Origin: Planctomycetota bacterium | GTDB lineage: Bacteria; Planctomycetota; UBA1135; UBA2386 | Assembly: GCA_020638695.1 (NCBI GenBank) | Contig: JACKIB010000001.1 | Location: 620,001-684,000, forward strand | DNA length: 64,000 nucleotides | Direction: 5' to 3' | Part shown: one piece after another, positions 39,024-47,091 of the stretch | Position numbering within the stretch: position 1 is the first letter of the stretch | Layout: every line of letters starts with the position of its first letter | Translations under genes and position numbers: made by a program | Notes under the pieces: generated by a model | Database searches by the model: none | Told to the model about the DNA's origin: nothing | The model's input: the letters and a program-made list of their open reading frames with translations, nothing else

Positions 39024-39938
39024 ATGACGGGAATGCGCGAGGCACTGCGCGATCTGCGCTCCGGGGTCGAACCGGACGCGGCGGCGGCGCAGTTGGTCGA
39101 GTCCGGGCGGACCGCCGTTCCCATGCTCACCAAAGAGCTGACCCTGCAGGGGTCCCACTCGCTGTTCACCGGCACGGTGATGGGCGTCCTGCACCAGATC
39201 GAGTCCTGCTTCCCCAAGGCGGTCGGCGGCGCGACGGTGCGCGCCCTGATCGCGGACGTGCGCCCGTTCATCCCCCCGGCAATCGACTCCGCGCAACACG
39301 GCGCCTGGGTGATCGAGAACCTCGATCGGTTGGGACTCCAGCTGCGGCGTCTGCGGTTCGCGCTCGACGACAAGAACCTGCGCCGCGCCGAGAACGCGTT
39401 CCGCGTCGCCACCCGCGAGCAGGCGCTGCCGCGCCTCGCCGACGTGCTCGACGGCGATCTGGACGGGCTGCCCGACGACCGGCGCGAGTTCGTCGACGCG
39501 ATCGGCTCGTTCCTCGACACCTGCGTCGGCGGCGACCCGGAGCTGGCAGTCGCCACCGCCCGCGTCGCCTCCTGCTTCGGCGCCGACGCCGGACGTTCGG
39601 TCCCGGGGATCGTCGCCCTGTTGCGCGAGGCCGCGACCACGCAGGACGAGCAGGACGAGAACGACCAGACCAAGCAAGTGCTCGCACTTCTGCGCTGCCT
39701 GGAGCGCATCGGACACGCCTCGATCGAGGCGATCCCCACCGTGCTCGACATGCTCACCGTGGAGGCGGATTCGCTGATCCGCGAGGACGGCATGCTGTTG
39801 GCCGTGCTCGACACCCTCGGAGGAATCGGCGCCACGACCGACGCGGTCCGGCATGCAGTGACGACCGCCACCGAGCACCCGGCGGAGCTGATCCAGGTAC
39901 GCGCCCGAGACACGCGCTGGAAGCTCTGCCTGGACTGA
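39024..39938 (+). CDS. HEAT-like helical protein of unknown function
   Basis: A 304-residue, largely helical protein without signal peptide. It starts at ATG 39024 with a good ribosome-binding site (GAGGGG). Segments such as SGRTAVPMLTKELTLQGSHS, VPGIVALLREAATTQ and AIPTVLDMLTVEADSLIRED look like degenerate HEAT repeats. No catalytic motif is visible. The gene diverges from cmk and is followed by an R4 repeat copy. It is probably a cytosolic scaffold or binding protein. Confidence 0.7.
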   Translation: MTGMREALRDLRSGVEPDAAAAQLVESGRTAVPMLTKELTLQGSHSLFTGTVMGVLHQIESCFPKAVGGATVRALIADVRPFIPPAIDSAQHGAWVIENLDRLGLQLRRLRFALDDKNLRRAENAFRVATREQALPRLADVLDGDLDGLPDDRREFVDAIGSFLDTCVGGDPELAVATARVASCFGADAGRSVPGIVALLREAATTQDEQDENDQTKQVLALLRCLERIGHASIEAIPTVLDMLTVEADSLIREDGMLLAVLDTLGGIGATTDAVRHAVTTATEHPAELIQVRARDTRWKLCLD

Positions 39939-39943
39939 CCCTC

Positions 39944-40080
39944 CGTCGCGGCCGAGGCCACACCCAACGCCTTGGGTGAGCGCGGCGCGGTGCGCCGCCT
40001 TCAGGCCTCGGACCGCTTGCTTGCTGGAGCTTCCGGTGCCGCTGCCCGCGGGAGAAACACCCCCCCACGCGTCTTGGCAG
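39944..40080 (-). repeat. dispersed copy of the R4 repeat
   Basis: This intergenic stretch matches the reverse complement of the 183-bp unit at 55.4-56.3 kb over about 130 bp, including CCTTGGGTGAGCGCGGCGCG and CGCTTGCTTGCTGGAGCTTC. It is the only copy outside the array in this window, and shows the unit was a dispersed element before it was amplified. Confidence 0.75.
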
Positions 40081-40124
40081 TTGCCGAAGAACCTTCGCGT
40101 CCCGACACGGCGCGACCCCTCGGC

Positions 40125-40994
40125 TCAGTGCGCGCCGAGGATCACTCGGTAGTCCTCGGGGCCCAGCATGTAGCGCTCACGGCAGTAGTCGCACGACACC
40201 GCCAGCTCCTCGCCGCGTTGCAGCAGTCCCTCCAGGTCTTCGCGGCCCAACGCAGCGGCCGCGCTGCGCACCCGGTCGCGGTTGCACGGGCAGTGGAACG
40301 AGACCGGAGACTCGCTGAGCACGGTGTACTCGGCCCCATCGAGCAACATGGCGAGCAACCGCTGCGGATCGGCGCCTGACTCGGCGACCCGGTCGTACAG
40401 CGAACCGAACCGGCGCAGCCGCTCTGCCATCGCCATCAGCGGCGGCTCGGTCAGCTCCGGGAGCAGCTGCACCACGTAGCCGGCGGCGGCGGCCACAGCT
40501 CCGTCGCGCACCACGCAGGCCAAGTCGACCATGCTGGTGATCTGCTCCGACTGCAGGAAGTAGCCCTGCAGCGAGCGCACCAGCGATTCGCCAGGGCCGG
40601 TCCGCAAGTGGCCCCGGTGCGAGCCACCGGACGGCAATGCGCGTTCGACCAAGTACGAGCCGCCGTCACCGGGCTGCACGCCGAGCACGTCGTCCTGGAT
40701 GCGGGCCAGGCCGCGGGTTCGCCCCTCGGGGAACGCGTCCCCGACCAACTGACTGTCGAACGGGTCGAGGTACACCACCTGCACTCGGTTGCCGGGCGCC
40801 ATCGTCTCGCGGATCAGCACCGCCGAGGTCACGATCTCGGCCACCTCCACCAACGAGTGGATCGGGACTTCTTGGGCCGCGAGCACTGCGCCGACGGTGT
40901 CCGTGGTGTCCGCCAGGATGATGCGGAACGCGCTGTCCCCGGTCATCGCCCGGAGCACACGGTCGGCGTGTTCGATATCGCTTGGATCGGTCAT
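40125..40994 (-). CDS. hslO: redox-regulated chaperone Hsp33
   Basis: A 289-residue Hsp33. The C-terminal redox switch has the four zinc cysteines in the expected spacing: CPC in FHCPCNRDRV and CXXC in SCDYCRERY. The N-terminal domain shows the family start DRVLRAMTGDSAFRIILADT. Oxidation of the cysteines activates holdase function in oxidative stress. ATG 40994 gives a family-like N-terminus; the frame is open upstream inside lpxH. It is the last of a five-gene minus-strand cluster, 38 bp after lpxH. Confidence 0.95.
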   Translation of the reverse strand: MTDPSDIEHADRVLRAMTGDSAFRIILADTTDTVGAVLAAQEVPIHSLVEVAEIVTSAVLIRETMAPGNRVQVVYLDPFDSQLVGDAFPEGRTRGLARIQDDVLGVQPGDGGSYLVERALPSGGSHRGHLRTGPGESLVRSLQGYFLQSEQITSMVDLACVVRDGAVAAAAGYVVQLLPELTEPPLMAMAERLRRFGSLYDRVAESGADPQRLLAMLLDGAEYTVLSESPVSFHCPCNRDRVRSAAAALGREDLEGLLQRGEELAVSCDYCRERYMLGPEDYRVILGAH

Positions 40995-41032
40995 GGGGGC
41001 GGAAGCAGGATACCGCGGCAGTGTCCAACCGC

Positions 41033-41842
41033 TCAGGCGAAGTGGCGGGCCGGGAAGTCGGGCAGTGTGCGCCCCACTGCGTCGCGATACTCGAGCACAC
41101 CCCGTTCGTGGATCAGGTGCACCCCGTCGTCGTCGAACGCCGGCAGGATCGCGTATTCGCCCCCACCGGGGAACGCCCCGCGCGCCGCGCGGTGGATGTG
41201 GCCGAACACCAGCAGCGCGAACCCGGCAGCGAACACTTCGCGCAGCGCCGCAGCCGTCGGGTCGAAGCGCGTCGGATCGCCGCGCCCGATCACCTGTCTG
41301 CTGCGCGCCCGTGCGCGCGCGGCCATCCGCAGCCCGGTGCGCAGCGGCAACCGCCGCAGGAATGCGCAGGTCCACGGGTGGCGTAGCCAGCGCTTGGCGC
41401 GCTGGTACGGCAGGTCGTTCTGGCACAGCTCGTCGCCGTGCAGCAGCACCGCCCGCCGGTCACCGAGGGTCGCGTCCAACCCGCCGGCGACGACCCTGCA
41501 GCTGGCAGCCGCGGCGAACTCGGCGTCGAACATGAAGTCTCGGTTGCCGTGCAGGACGGTCACCGACAGGCCGCGGGAAGCCGCATCCGCGAGCACCATC
41601 GCGGTCTCGCGCCAGATGCCGACCCGCAGCATCTTCGGCCCGACGTAGGCGTCGAACAGATCGCCGAGCACCACCACGCGCGTGCTCTGCGCCGCGGTCG
41701 CCCGGGCGATCAAGCGGAAGAAGCACTCCGCGGCATCTCCGCCGTAGTCGGGAATGTGCAGGTCGGAGACCAGCACGGTGCGCGCGCGGTCGTCGTCGAC
41801 AGCGCGCTCGATCCGCGTCCCCAACACCGACATGTCCCTCAT
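41033..41842 (-). CDS. lpxH: UDP-2,3-diacylglucosamine hydrolase (LpxH-like)
   Basis: A 269-residue calcineurin-like phosphoesterase. The metal-binding motifs are in order: SDLHIPD, GDLFDAYVG, HGNRDFMF, LHGDELCQND and FGHIHRA. This pattern fits LpxH, which makes lipid X for lipid A, so the organism probably has lipopolysaccharide. A start three codons later (MSVLGT) is possible. It lies between the GH42-like gene (25 bp) and hslO (38 bp). Confidence 0.88.
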   Translation of the reverse strand: MRDMSVLGTRIERAVDDDRARTVLVSDLHIPDYGGDAAECFFRLIARATAAQSTRVVVLGDLFDAYVGPKMLRVGIWRETAMVLADAASRGLSVTVLHGNRDFMFDAEFAAAASCRVVAGGLDATLGDRRAVLLHGDELCQNDLPYQRAKRWLRHPWTCAFLRRLPLRTGLRMAARARARSRQVIGRGDPTRFDPTAAALREVFAAGFALLVFGHIHRAARGAFPGGGEYAILPAFDDDGVHLIHERGVLEYRDAVGRTLPDFPARHFA

Positions 41843-41867
41843 CCCACCGCCGCGCGAAGCTGAGCTC

Positions 41868-44012
41868 TCACTCGCGACGCACCTCCAAGAACAGGCCGCG
41901 CCACGGATCGAACCGCAGTTCGTGCCGCGCCGCGGGGGCGAGCACGGTGCCGGTCACCTGGTCGACCAACGCGACCCGCGTCGGAAACACCGCGGTCAAC
42001 TTGGCCGGCGACCGCTCGCCGAGTTCCGCGAGAATCGCCGGCGACTCGAGCGCATTGACCCGAATCGCCAGCAAGTCGCGTCCGTCCCGCGCCTTCAGCA
42101 CGATCCGCTCCAGGCAAGTCGGCATCCCCTCGGCGCGCAACACCACCGGTGGCTGCACTCCGGCCTGCCGGAGCACGTGTCGCACTCGGCGGCGCAGGTC
42201 GAGCGCGACCGCCACCCGCCGGGGATCGAGCCGGACGTGGCCGTACTCGGCCACCGACAGGTTGAGGTACACCGTCTTGCCGCGCCCGTGGCTGCGCTCC
42301 ATCTGCACGTGGAAGCCGGATGCCGGCTCGCTCAGAGCGGCGCTCAGGCCGCGTTCCGCCGCCGCGGCGCCGCTGGCCAGCCGAGCGTCGTCGAACGGAC
42401 GCCCCTGGTCGAAGCGCAGCGCGTCCAAGTCGAGGCTGCGGCCCGCCACGCCGAACAGGGAATCGAGCACCGGCTGGTCGCGCAGCCGCAGTCGATCGTC
42501 GTAGAGGCCGGGCGTGTGGTCGGCGACCAGCACCCCACCCGCGGCGACGTAGCGGCGAATCGCCGCCGCAGCGGCGTCCGACAGCGCGATCGTCGCCGCC
42601 AAGACCAAGACGCGCGGCGGTTCGCGGCGCAGCACGGCGGCCAGGCGATCGACCGCAACCAGCCGGGCCTGCTGGCCGAGATCCTCGATCAACCGCACCC
42701 ACCCGTAGCGCGCCGCCATGCTGGTGCTGTGCTCGCGCTCGTGCGAAGACAGCCGTTTGATCCAGGTCGCGCCGTCCCGCCGCGAGTCGAGCATCCACCA
42801 GGCGCGCACCGACGGCTGGGACTCGACGATCCACACCGGGCCCCGCCGCAGGCGGGCGCCGGCGAACGCCGCGGCCGGCCGGGCGAGCTCACGGAACGCT
42901 TTTGCAACCGCGCCGCCGAAGGTGCTCGGTCGCCGATCGGCGCGGAACACTTCGCCTGAGCTCCACACGACGACCCCCCAGATCCCGTGCGCGACCATGT
43001 CTGCGAGCCGGGCGAGCACCAGCTGCGGCGGCTCGCCGGACTTGGGGGCGAACAGGGTCGCCAACTGCAGGGCTTCGGGCGGCGCGAGGCACATCGCCAG
43101 ATCGCGCGCCGCGCCGTGGTCGTAGGCTTCGAACAGGGTCAGGTTCGGCAGCAAGCGCGCGAAGTCGTGGCCACCGTACGCCGACGGCTGCTGCAGCCCC
43201 GTGAGGCCGCACGGCAGTCCCCCGGCCCTGCGCTTGACCTGCTCGGTCAGGCACCACACGACCCGCGCCAGTTCACCGTCCATGAACTCGCGGTGCGCCG
43301 CCCACGGCGCGAGGTTGCGCGGCAGGCGCGCACCGCCGAGCTCGCGTTGGCGGATCGCGTCGGCCGAGAACGGCAGCACGCGCGCGAACACGTCGAAGTC
43401 GGTACCCCAGGCTTGGTTCAACCGTTCGACCGTGCCGTAGCGCGCCTCGAGAAACTTGCGAAACCCGCGCAGGCTGTCCGGCGCGACACACAGATCGAGC
43501 GGGTTGGCGTGCCGGGTGATCGAGATCTCGTCGCCCAGGCTGATCGCCAGCGGGTGCGTCGGCAGGGTGGTGTCGAGCCGCACCCGCGCGGTCTCGATCA
43601 ACCCGGTCAGCGTGTCGAGACTCGACAGGCAATTGGGACGCTGCAGCACCGCGGCATTCCGGTCGCGCGAGTACGCCGCGACCAGGGGCTCGTATTGGGC
43701 CGCCCGCAACTCGAGCACCCCCTTGCCGCACAACTGGTCGTGGTAGTAGCGCAGCCCGTACTGTCCCGGCAGCTGCGTGGGGGCACCGCCGGACACCTGC
43801 ACGGCGTCGAAACCGAGCTGGCGCACCGCAGCGAACAGCTCCGCACTCGGGGCCGGACCACCGTGCATCCAGAGGATCCGCTGGAAGCCGCGGGCGCGCG
43901 GCTCCTCGACGCCCTTGGGCGCGGCCCCAGGAGCAGCCTGTGCGACGAGCGGCGCCACTGCGGCGGCCCAGAGCGCCGACGCGTACGCGATCGCTCGGCC
44001 GCGGTAGGCCAC
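41868..44012 (-). CDS. secreted GH42-like beta-galactosidase-fold protein
   Basis: A 714-residue protein. GTG at 44012 opens a signal peptide (IAYASALWAAAVAPLVAQAA); it follows GAGG by a few bases, and the frame upstream is a shadow of the regulator gene. The N-terminal half is a TIM-barrel-like glycosidase region (FDAVQVSGGAPTQL, ISLGDEISITRHAN, ARYGTVERLNQAWGTDFDVF). The second half resembles a GH42 trimerisation/glutamine-amidotransferase-like domain (YVAAGGVLVADHTPGLYDDR). Substrate and activity are unknown. It is unusual to find it co-transcribed with an NtrC-type regulator (5 bp gap) and lpxH. Confidence 0.75.
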   Translation of the reverse strand: MAYRGRAIAYASALWAAAVAPLVAQAAPGAAPKGVEEPRARGFQRILWMHGGPAPSAELFAAVRQLGFDAVQVSGGAPTQLPGQYGLRYYHDQLCGKGVLELRAAQYEPLVAAYSRDRNAAVLQRPNCLSSLDTLTGLIETARVRLDTTLPTHPLAISLGDEISITRHANPLDLCVAPDSLRGFRKFLEARYGTVERLNQAWGTDFDVFARVLPFSADAIRQRELGGARLPRNLAPWAAHREFMDGELARVVWCLTEQVKRRAGGLPCGLTGLQQPSAYGGHDFARLLPNLTLFEAYDHGAARDLAMCLAPPEALQLATLFAPKSGEPPQLVLARLADMVAHGIWGVVVWSSGEVFRADRRPSTFGGAVAKAFRELARPAAAFAGARLRRGPVWIVESQPSVRAWWMLDSRRDGATWIKRLSSHEREHSTSMAARYGWVRLIEDLGQQARLVAVDRLAAVLRREPPRVLVLAATIALSDAAAAAIRRYVAAGGVLVADHTPGLYDDRLRLRDQPVLDSLFGVAGRSLDLDALRFDQGRPFDDARLASGAAAAERGLSAALSEPASGFHVQMERSHGRGKTVYLNLSVAEYGHVRLDPRRVAVALDLRRRVRHVLRQAGVQPPVVLRAEGMPTCLERIVLKARDGRDLLAIRVNALESPAILAELGERSPAKLTAVFPTRVALVDQVTGTVLAPAARHELRFDPWRGLFLEVRRE

Positions 44013-44017
44013 AGACC

Positions 44018-45361
44018 TCAATCGATCCCGTAGTCCTTGAGTTTCTCCCACAGCACTTTCCGTGAGATCCCGAGCACCCCGGCGGCCTTGGTGCGGTGTC
44101 CGCCGACGCTCTTGAGCACCTTCTCGATATGCCGTCGCTCGGCGTCGACCAGCACCTCGCGCAACGGCATCAGGTCGGTCGATGGGTTGAGCGCGGCGCG
44201 GCGCGTCTTGTCGACCGGCAGCAGGTGCTCCTTGCGCAGCACCCTCGAACTGCCCGCCATCGCGATCGCCTGTGCGACGTGGTTCTCCAGTTCGCGCACA
44301 TTGCCCGGCCAGGTGTACTTGCTCATCGCCTCGAGCACGTCGGTCTTGATGCTGAAGTTGCGGCCGCCGCCGAGCAGACGGCGGAAGTGCTGCACCAGCA
44401 ACGGCACGTCGCCCTCGCGTTCGCGCAGCGGCGGCAGGTTGATCGGCACGACGTTGAGCCGGTAGTACAGGTCTTCGCGGAACTTGCCTTGCTTGACCAG
44501 TTCGAGCAGCGACACCTTGGTGGCCGAGACGATGCGCATGTCGACCTGAATGGTCTCTTCGCCCCCCACCCGCTCGAACTCGCGCTCCTGAATGACGCGC
44601 AACAGCTTCACCTGCACCTGCAGCGGCATGTCGTCGATGTCGTCCAGGAACATCGTGCCGCCGTTCGCCAACTCGAACCGCCCCTTGCGCTGCCGACCGG
44701 CATCGGTGAAGGCGCCCTTCTCGTGGCCGAACAACTCGGTTTCCAGCAACGTATCCGGCAACGCCCCGCACGACAGCGCGACGAACGGCTTCACCGAGCG
44801 CGGCGACAGCTTGTGCAACGCCTGCGCGATGCGCTCCTTGCCGGTGCCGCTCTCCCCGGTGATCAGCACGCTGGCGTCGTTGCCGGCCACCGTGCGCACG
44901 ACCTTGAACACGTCCTGCATCGCGCGGCTGTCGCCGATGATCCCCGGCAGGCCACGGCTGCCCTGGAGGTCTTCGCGCAGTTTGCGGTTGTCGTCGAGCA
45001 GCGTACGGTACTCGCCGATGCGACGCAGGCGTTCGACGACCGCCTCGTTGAGGAACGGCTTCTGGATGTAGTCGTCGGCACCACAGCGCATCGCCTCGAC
45101 CGCGGCTTCGACCGTGGCGTACGCTGTCATCACCAGCACCTCTGTGTCGGGGCGGGCGGTCTTGGCCGCCTTGAGCACTTCGATGCCATCCACACCGGGC
45201 AGGCGCACGTCGGTGATGACGCAGTCGAACGCCTGATCGCGCAGTGTGCGCAGCGCCAGGGTGCCGTCGGCGAGCGCCGTGACCTCGTGGCCTGCTTCGC
45301 GGAGGTCATCACCCAGCGTGATGGCAATGCTCTCCTCGTCCTCGACCAGCAGGACCTTCAT
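44018..45361 (-). CDS. sigma-54-dependent response regulator with variant GAFTDA loop
   Basis: A 447-residue NtrC-type activator: receiver domain (VEDEESIAIT, CVITDVRLPGVDG, QKPFLNEAV), AAA+ domain with Walker A GESGTGKE, and Fis-type helix-turn-helix (GGHRTKAAGVLGISRKVLWE). The sigma-54 contact loop reads GAFTDA rather than GAFTGA, and Walker B reads MFLDDID. Both variants occur in this family, but the effect on sigma-54 contact should be tested. It overlaps the degenerate GGDEF gene by four bases (ATGA). No histidine kinase is adjacent. Confidence 0.93.
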   Translation of the reverse strand: MKVLLVEDEESIAITLGDDLREAGHEVTALADGTLALRTLRDQAFDCVITDVRLPGVDGIEVLKAAKTARPDTEVLVMTAYATVEAAVEAMRCGADDYIQKPFLNEAVVERLRRIGEYRTLLDDNRKLREDLQGSRGLPGIIGDSRAMQDVFKVVRTVAGNDASVLITGESGTGKERIAQALHKLSPRSVKPFVALSCGALPDTLLETELFGHEKGAFTDAGRQRKGRFELANGGTMFLDDIDDMPLQVQVKLLRVIQEREFERVGGEETIQVDMRIVSATKVSLLELVKQGKFREDLYYRLNVVPINLPPLREREGDVPLLVQHFRRLLGGGRNFSIKTDVLEAMSKYTWPGNVRELENHVAQAIAMAGSSRVLRKEHLLPVDKTRRAALNPSTDLMPLREVLVDAERRHIEKVLKSVGGHRTKAAGVLGISRKVLWEKLKDYGID

Positions 45362-45963
45362 CCTTCGCCGGACCCGTCGTCAGGCAGCTCGTCGGCGCCG
45401 GTCATGCGGTCCTTGCCGAACAGGCAGGCGCGGTTGCCGCCGCGCCGAACGGAGTCGTCGAGCGCTGCCTCGGCCTGCGCCAACAAGGTGTCGAAGAACA
45501 GGGTCGCCTGGTCCTCACAGCTCGCCACCCCGATGCTCAGACCCAGCGCCAGCACGTTGTTGCCGATCTGGATCTCCAGATTGCGGAACGCCTTGCGCAG
45601 CCGCTCCGCGACCCGCAGTCCGGCGATGCCGTCGGTGTGCGGCATCACGATCAAGTAGCGGTCTTCGCTGGCCAGCCCCAGGTGGTCGGCGCCGCGGGTC
45701 TTGTCCTGCACCAGCTTGCCCAGCTCGGTGCGCACCGCCTCGCGCAGCGCGCCGCCGTGCAGGTCGACCAAGGCCTCCAGTCGATCGACGTGGATCAACA
45801 TGCAGGCCACCGGGAAGCCGTAGCGCCGCGCCCGCGCGAACTCGGTCTTCATCAGGTGCAGGATCTGCGCCTGCGAGAACGGCGACCCTGCAACCGGGCC
45901 GCTGCGGTGGAATCGGCCGGACAGTTTGCCGGCCCCCGGATCCGAGCTTCGAAAACTTGCCAT
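45358..45963 (-). CDS. degenerate GGDEF-domain protein
   Basis: A 201-residue protein whose fold follows the GGDEF pattern (VACMLIHVDRLEALVDLHGG, YLIVMPHTDGIAGLRVAERL, LGLSIGVASC), but the GGDEF active-site motif is replaced by LASEDRY and the metal-binding FKxxND motif is missing. It is therefore unlikely to make c-di-GMP and may act as a receptor or scaffold. I chose ATG 45963; the open frame upstream is Arg/Cys-rich and unlike the family. It leads the cluster and overlaps the NtrC-type regulator by four bases, suggesting direct functional linkage. Confidence 0.82.
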   Translation of the reverse strand: MASFRSSDPGAGKLSGRFHRSGPVAGSPFSQAQILHLMKTEFARARRYGFPVACMLIHVDRLEALVDLHGGALREAVRTELGKLVQDKTRGADHLGLASEDRYLIVMPHTDGIAGLRVAERLRKAFRNLEIQIGNNVLALGLSIGVASCEDQATLFFDTLLAQAEAALDDSVRRGGNRACLFGKDRMTGADELPDDGSGEG

Positions 45964-46072
45964 GCACCTTCCGAGCGACCCGGCCGACCACGCGCAAGCC
46001 GACCGCCGGCGGAGCGCAGCGCAGGCCGCGGAAAGAAAAGTGCCGCGCCTTGGCACCGCTGGCAACCGGCAG

Positions 46073-46110
46073 AAAAAAAAAGGGCTCCAGCCGGTCAGTG
46101 CTGGAGCCCC
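46073..46110 (-). terminator. strong intrinsic terminator, minus strand
   Basis: GGGCTCCAGC and GCTGGAGCCC form a perfect 10-bp stem around an 8-nt loop. On the minus strand it is followed by nine uridines. This is the clearest Rho-independent terminator in the window. It stands 450 bp after the nearest minus-strand gene, so it probably ends a small RNA or a long 3'-UTR. Confidence 0.9.
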
Positions 46111-46460
46111 GATGCGGGAGAATGCTCTGGAATGGAGAGGGCGGTTAGGGAGGGGGATTATCAGGTCTCCACCCCACAGCCATGTCTCACCGCGTGTTCG
46201 ACACTCGGGCGAGTCAGTCGTCAGTGGTTGCGATCAATCGAAGCGACTGGATCGGAGCGCGCGCCTCGATGCTGCCTGAGCACCGACCGCCCGTCGATCG
46301 AGTCCAAGAACCAGCAAATGCTGGAGCCGTCGTTCTGTGGATCGCTGCGAAGACAACCTGCGGGGGCAGGAAGTCTGGCAGCTCGCTCGAGTCACCCTGC
46401 TGGCAGGCAAACCAACAGGTCCGGCCCCGCGTGGAGCCAGCACGCAGAATCATGCCGCAA
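46111..46460 (-). ncRNA. candidate small RNA ending at the 46073 terminator
   Basis: On the minus strand, TTGAAT and CATGAT stand 16 bp apart near 46455-46482, a plausible promoter, and the strong terminator is about 370 nt downstream. The region between has lower GC and third-position bias than coding DNA here. It contains a CCAGCATTTGCTGG hairpin and a C-rich, probably single-stranded tail (CCCCCTCCCTAACCGCCCTC) able to pair with Shine-Dalgarno sequences. I found no match to tmRNA, RNase P RNA, 6S or SRP RNA. An alternative is a 3'-UTR of the 46562 gene. Confidence 0.4.
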
Positions 46461-46561
46461 TTCCGTGGCGATTCAACAGCGTTTGCACAAAAAGTCGGCA
46501 TTGCGAGCTTCTCGGCCAGCGAGGTAGCCAGCCGGGCGGCCCCCACGCGATCGAACTCGCG

Positions 46562-47017
46562 TCAGCGCGGGCCGAAGGTGCCCGGCCAGGTGCGCTGCAG
46601 CCACTCGGTGAGCCGGTAGATGTCGAACTCCGGCCAGCGCGCCTTCACCAACACCAGCACCAACACGGCACACACCACGAACATGCCGAAGAAGATCAGC
46701 CGGGCGACCATCCGCGCCACGAACGACTTGGCGTGGTAGCTGACACCCTTGCCCGGCGTTTCCCGGCCGCCCCGGACCACCCAATCACGCTGGGACTTCA
46801 ACGCCTGGGTGGAGAGTTCCTCCGGATCGATCGGCTCGGCGAGGACGCGCTCGACCACCGCTTGCCATGGGTAGCTCGCGGGACTGGCCTGCACGGTCTT
46901 CTGCAGCTCCTTCATGGTGGAGCGATTCACCGCCCCCGCCATCAAGCGCATCGAAGTCTCACTGATGCGTGCGAAGACATCGGCATCGTTCCCAGTCTGA
47001 GCGTCGTCGGCAGCCAT
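46562..47017 (-). CDS. small membrane-anchored protein of unknown function
   Basis: A 151-residue protein with a helical cytoplasmic N-terminus and one transmembrane helix near the C-terminus (LIFFGMFVVCAVLVLVLVKA). ATG 47017 (MAADDAQTGN) gives the most reasonable start; one at 47056 adds 13 basic residues. No family is recognised. It diverges from the GspF-like gene, 74 bp away, so a link to type II secretion or pilus assembly is possible but unproven. Confidence 0.65.
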   Translation of the reverse strand: MAADDAQTGNDADVFARISETSMRLMAGAVNRSTMKELQKTVQASPASYPWQAVVERVLAEPIDPEELSTQALKSQRDWVVRGGRETPGKGVSYHAKSFVARMVARLIFFGMFVVCAVLVLVLVKARWPEFDIYRLTEWLQRTWPGTFGPR

Positions 47018-47091
47018 GCAGCGCTTGAGCGCAGCAGAACCCGATCGAGAAGGCAAGCCCCGGCCGTGATACCCTCGCCCTGACAGACCCC

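Noticed and set aside
46214..46546. 110-codon open frame on the minus strand
   Set aside because: Third codon positions lack the strong G/C bias of real genes here, and no motif or signal is present; a non-coding RNA fits better.
46111..46560. tmRNA, RNase P RNA or SRP RNA
   Set aside because: None of the diagnostic conserved segments of these RNAs could be found on either strand.
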